This document shows positions 4,848-5,660 of a stretch of DNA of 5,660 bases, one piece after another (the stretch's first letter is position 1; every line of letters begins with the position of its first letter). Source of the DNA: Pseudomonadota bacterium (GTDB lineage Bacteria > Pseudomonadota > Alphaproteobacteria > Acetobacterales > Acetobacteraceae); contig JAJZEG010000343.1 of assembly GCA_021828605.1 (NCBI GenBank), forward strand, positions 1 through 5,660, read 5' to 3'. Made by a program: the position numbers and the translations under genes. The notes beneath the pieces were generated by a model that worked only from the letters and a program-made list of their open reading frames with translations, had not been told where the DNA came from and ran no database searches.

Positions 4848-5660
4848 GTCAGCGCCTGCGCAATCCGGCCCGCGAGCCTGCGCGCCACCTCCATTTTCGA
4901 TGCGCGCTGCCATTGCTCCACACCCGTCTCGCTCACCAGCATAATCTCATTCTCCGCCCCACCCATAATCCCGGTCTCCGCCCGCACATCATTTGCAACC
5001 ATCCAGTCACAGCCTTTACGCACCCGTTTTTCCGCGACCCGCTCCGCCACCAGATCGGTCTCGGCGGCAAAGCCAATCACCAGGCGCGGACGCCCCTCGG
5101 CGCGCTGCGCAATCTCGCGCAAAATATCCGGATTTTCCTGCAACTGAAATTGCGGCAGCCCCGCCGCTTTTTTCAGCTTTCCCGCCTGCGCCACCACCTG
5201 CCAATCCGCCACCGCCGCACAAAATACCGCAACCATCGCGGGCATCGCCGCTTGCACCGCCTCTAACATGTCGCACGCCGTCTCCACATGCACCACCCGC
5301 ACCCCCGGTGGATCGGCGAGAGCAACCGGCCCGGAAATCAACGTCACCGACGCGCCCAAATCAGCCAGCGCGCGCGCAATCGCATGACCCTGCTGCCCCG
5401 AACTCCGATTAGCCAAATAGCGCACCGGATCAATCGGCTCATGGGTCGGCCCGCTGGTCACCAAAGCATGAACCCCAGCAAGCGCCTTGCTCGGTTCAAA
5501 AAACGCCCCAATCGCCGCCATAATCACCGATGGTTCCGCGAGCCGCCCCGGCCCAAACTCACCGCACGCCATCGCCCCGTCATCCGGCCCCACCATCCGC
5601 ACCCCGCGCGCCTGCAAGGTCGCGATATTCGCCATCGTCGCCGCATGCTGCCACATGCGC
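4844..5660 (-). CDS. coaBC: Bifunctional phosphopantothenoylcysteine decarboxylase/phosphopantothenate-cysteine ligase (5' end outside window)
   Basis: Carries out two coenzyme A steps in the cytoplasm: CTP-dependent joining of cysteine to 4'-phosphopantothenate (CoaB) and FMN-dependent decarboxylation of the product (CoaC). The frame is open to the window edge, giving 271 residues of a usual ~400. The end of the CoaC domain is visible: [10 protein letters not shown], just after where the PAMN motif would lie, and the substrate-flap [14 protein letters not shown] with the active-site Cys. CoaB follows with [20 protein letters not shown] and SSGQQG, then CAAVADW, the KLKK lysine segment, QENPDIL, GFAAET and CDWMVAND. 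All key CoaB blocks are intact. Stop and dut start overlap as ATGA (4844-4847), so the two are co-translated. The true start lies beyond 5660. Pairing of coaBC with dut is common in proteobacteria. Confidence 0.97.
   Translation of the reverse strand, partial: RMWQHAATMANIATLQARGVRMVGPDDGAMACGEFGPGRLAEPSVIMAAIGAFFEPSKALAGVHALVTSGPTHEPIDPVRYLANRSSGQQGHAIARALADLGASVTLISGPVALADPPGVRVVHVETACDMLEAVQAAMPAMVAVFCAAVADWQVVAQAGKLKKAAGLPQFQLQENPDILREIAQRAEGRPRLVIGFAAETDLVAERVAEKRVRKGCDWMVANDVRAETGIMGGAENEIMLVSETGVEQWQRASKMEVARRLAGRIAQALT

Noticed and set aside
4848..4913. Upstream ATG extending dUTPase by 22 residues
   Set aside because: The extension lies entirely in coaBC, adds nothing family-like, and the ATGA overlap with canonical [10 protein letters not shown] start is better.
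4815..5412. Long plus-strand frames opposite coaBC
   Set aside because: Pro/Arg/Ala-rich mirror frames of a GC-rich gene whose minus-strand product has every expected motif.
1..5660. CRISPR array, transposase, integrase or attachment-site repeats around the AT-rich island
   Set aside because: No regularly spaced repeats, no recombinase or transposase motif, and no clear direct repeats flanking 840 and 1555 were found by eye.

Overview
The window looks like a piece of a GC-rich alphaproteobacterial chromosome, most likely Acetobacteraceae/Rhodospirillales. That placement is inferred from codon use, the coaBC-dut gene pair and the style of the housekeeping proteins; no marker fixes the genus. 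Two housekeeping blocks frame an accessory stretch of about 3.5 kb.

Layout: (1) 1-838 (+) is the C-terminal part of threonyl-tRNA synthetase, cut by the window edge. (2) About 840-1555 is a strikingly AT-rich island with a gene for a four-helix membrane protein (GTG start 1009, strong Shine-Dalgarno). The last ~31 codons of that reading frame lie in ordinary GC-rich DNA. The frame ends in an ATGA overlap with (3) a GC-rich 97-residue conserved-type protein (1656-1949), which resembles the small partner proteins of AbiEii-like nucleotidyltransferases, although no nucleotidyltransferase follows. (4) 1950-2354 has no convincing gene but holds several GC-rich hairpins. (5) 2355-3317 and 3387-4355 (+) are tandem paralogues, about 49% identical by hand in a gap-free alignment. 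Each is a predicted lipoprotein with two retropepsin-like halves (DSG at residue 67, DTG at 206), i.e. a single-chain bilobed aspartic protease. (6) On the minus strand, converging on the protease pair with a 24-bp gap, are coaBC (5' end outside the window) and dut, overlapping by ATGA.

Functionally, ThrRS (translation), CoaBC (coenzyme A synthesis) and Dut (dUTP removal) are core genes. The middle is accessory: a probable horizontally acquired membrane protein inserted between thrS and an older small gene, then a duplicated pair of envelope-anchored aspartic proteases. The least familiar parts are the protease pair and the AT-rich membrane gene with its chimaeric tail. I see no CRISPR array, tRNA, rRNA, transposase or integrase.
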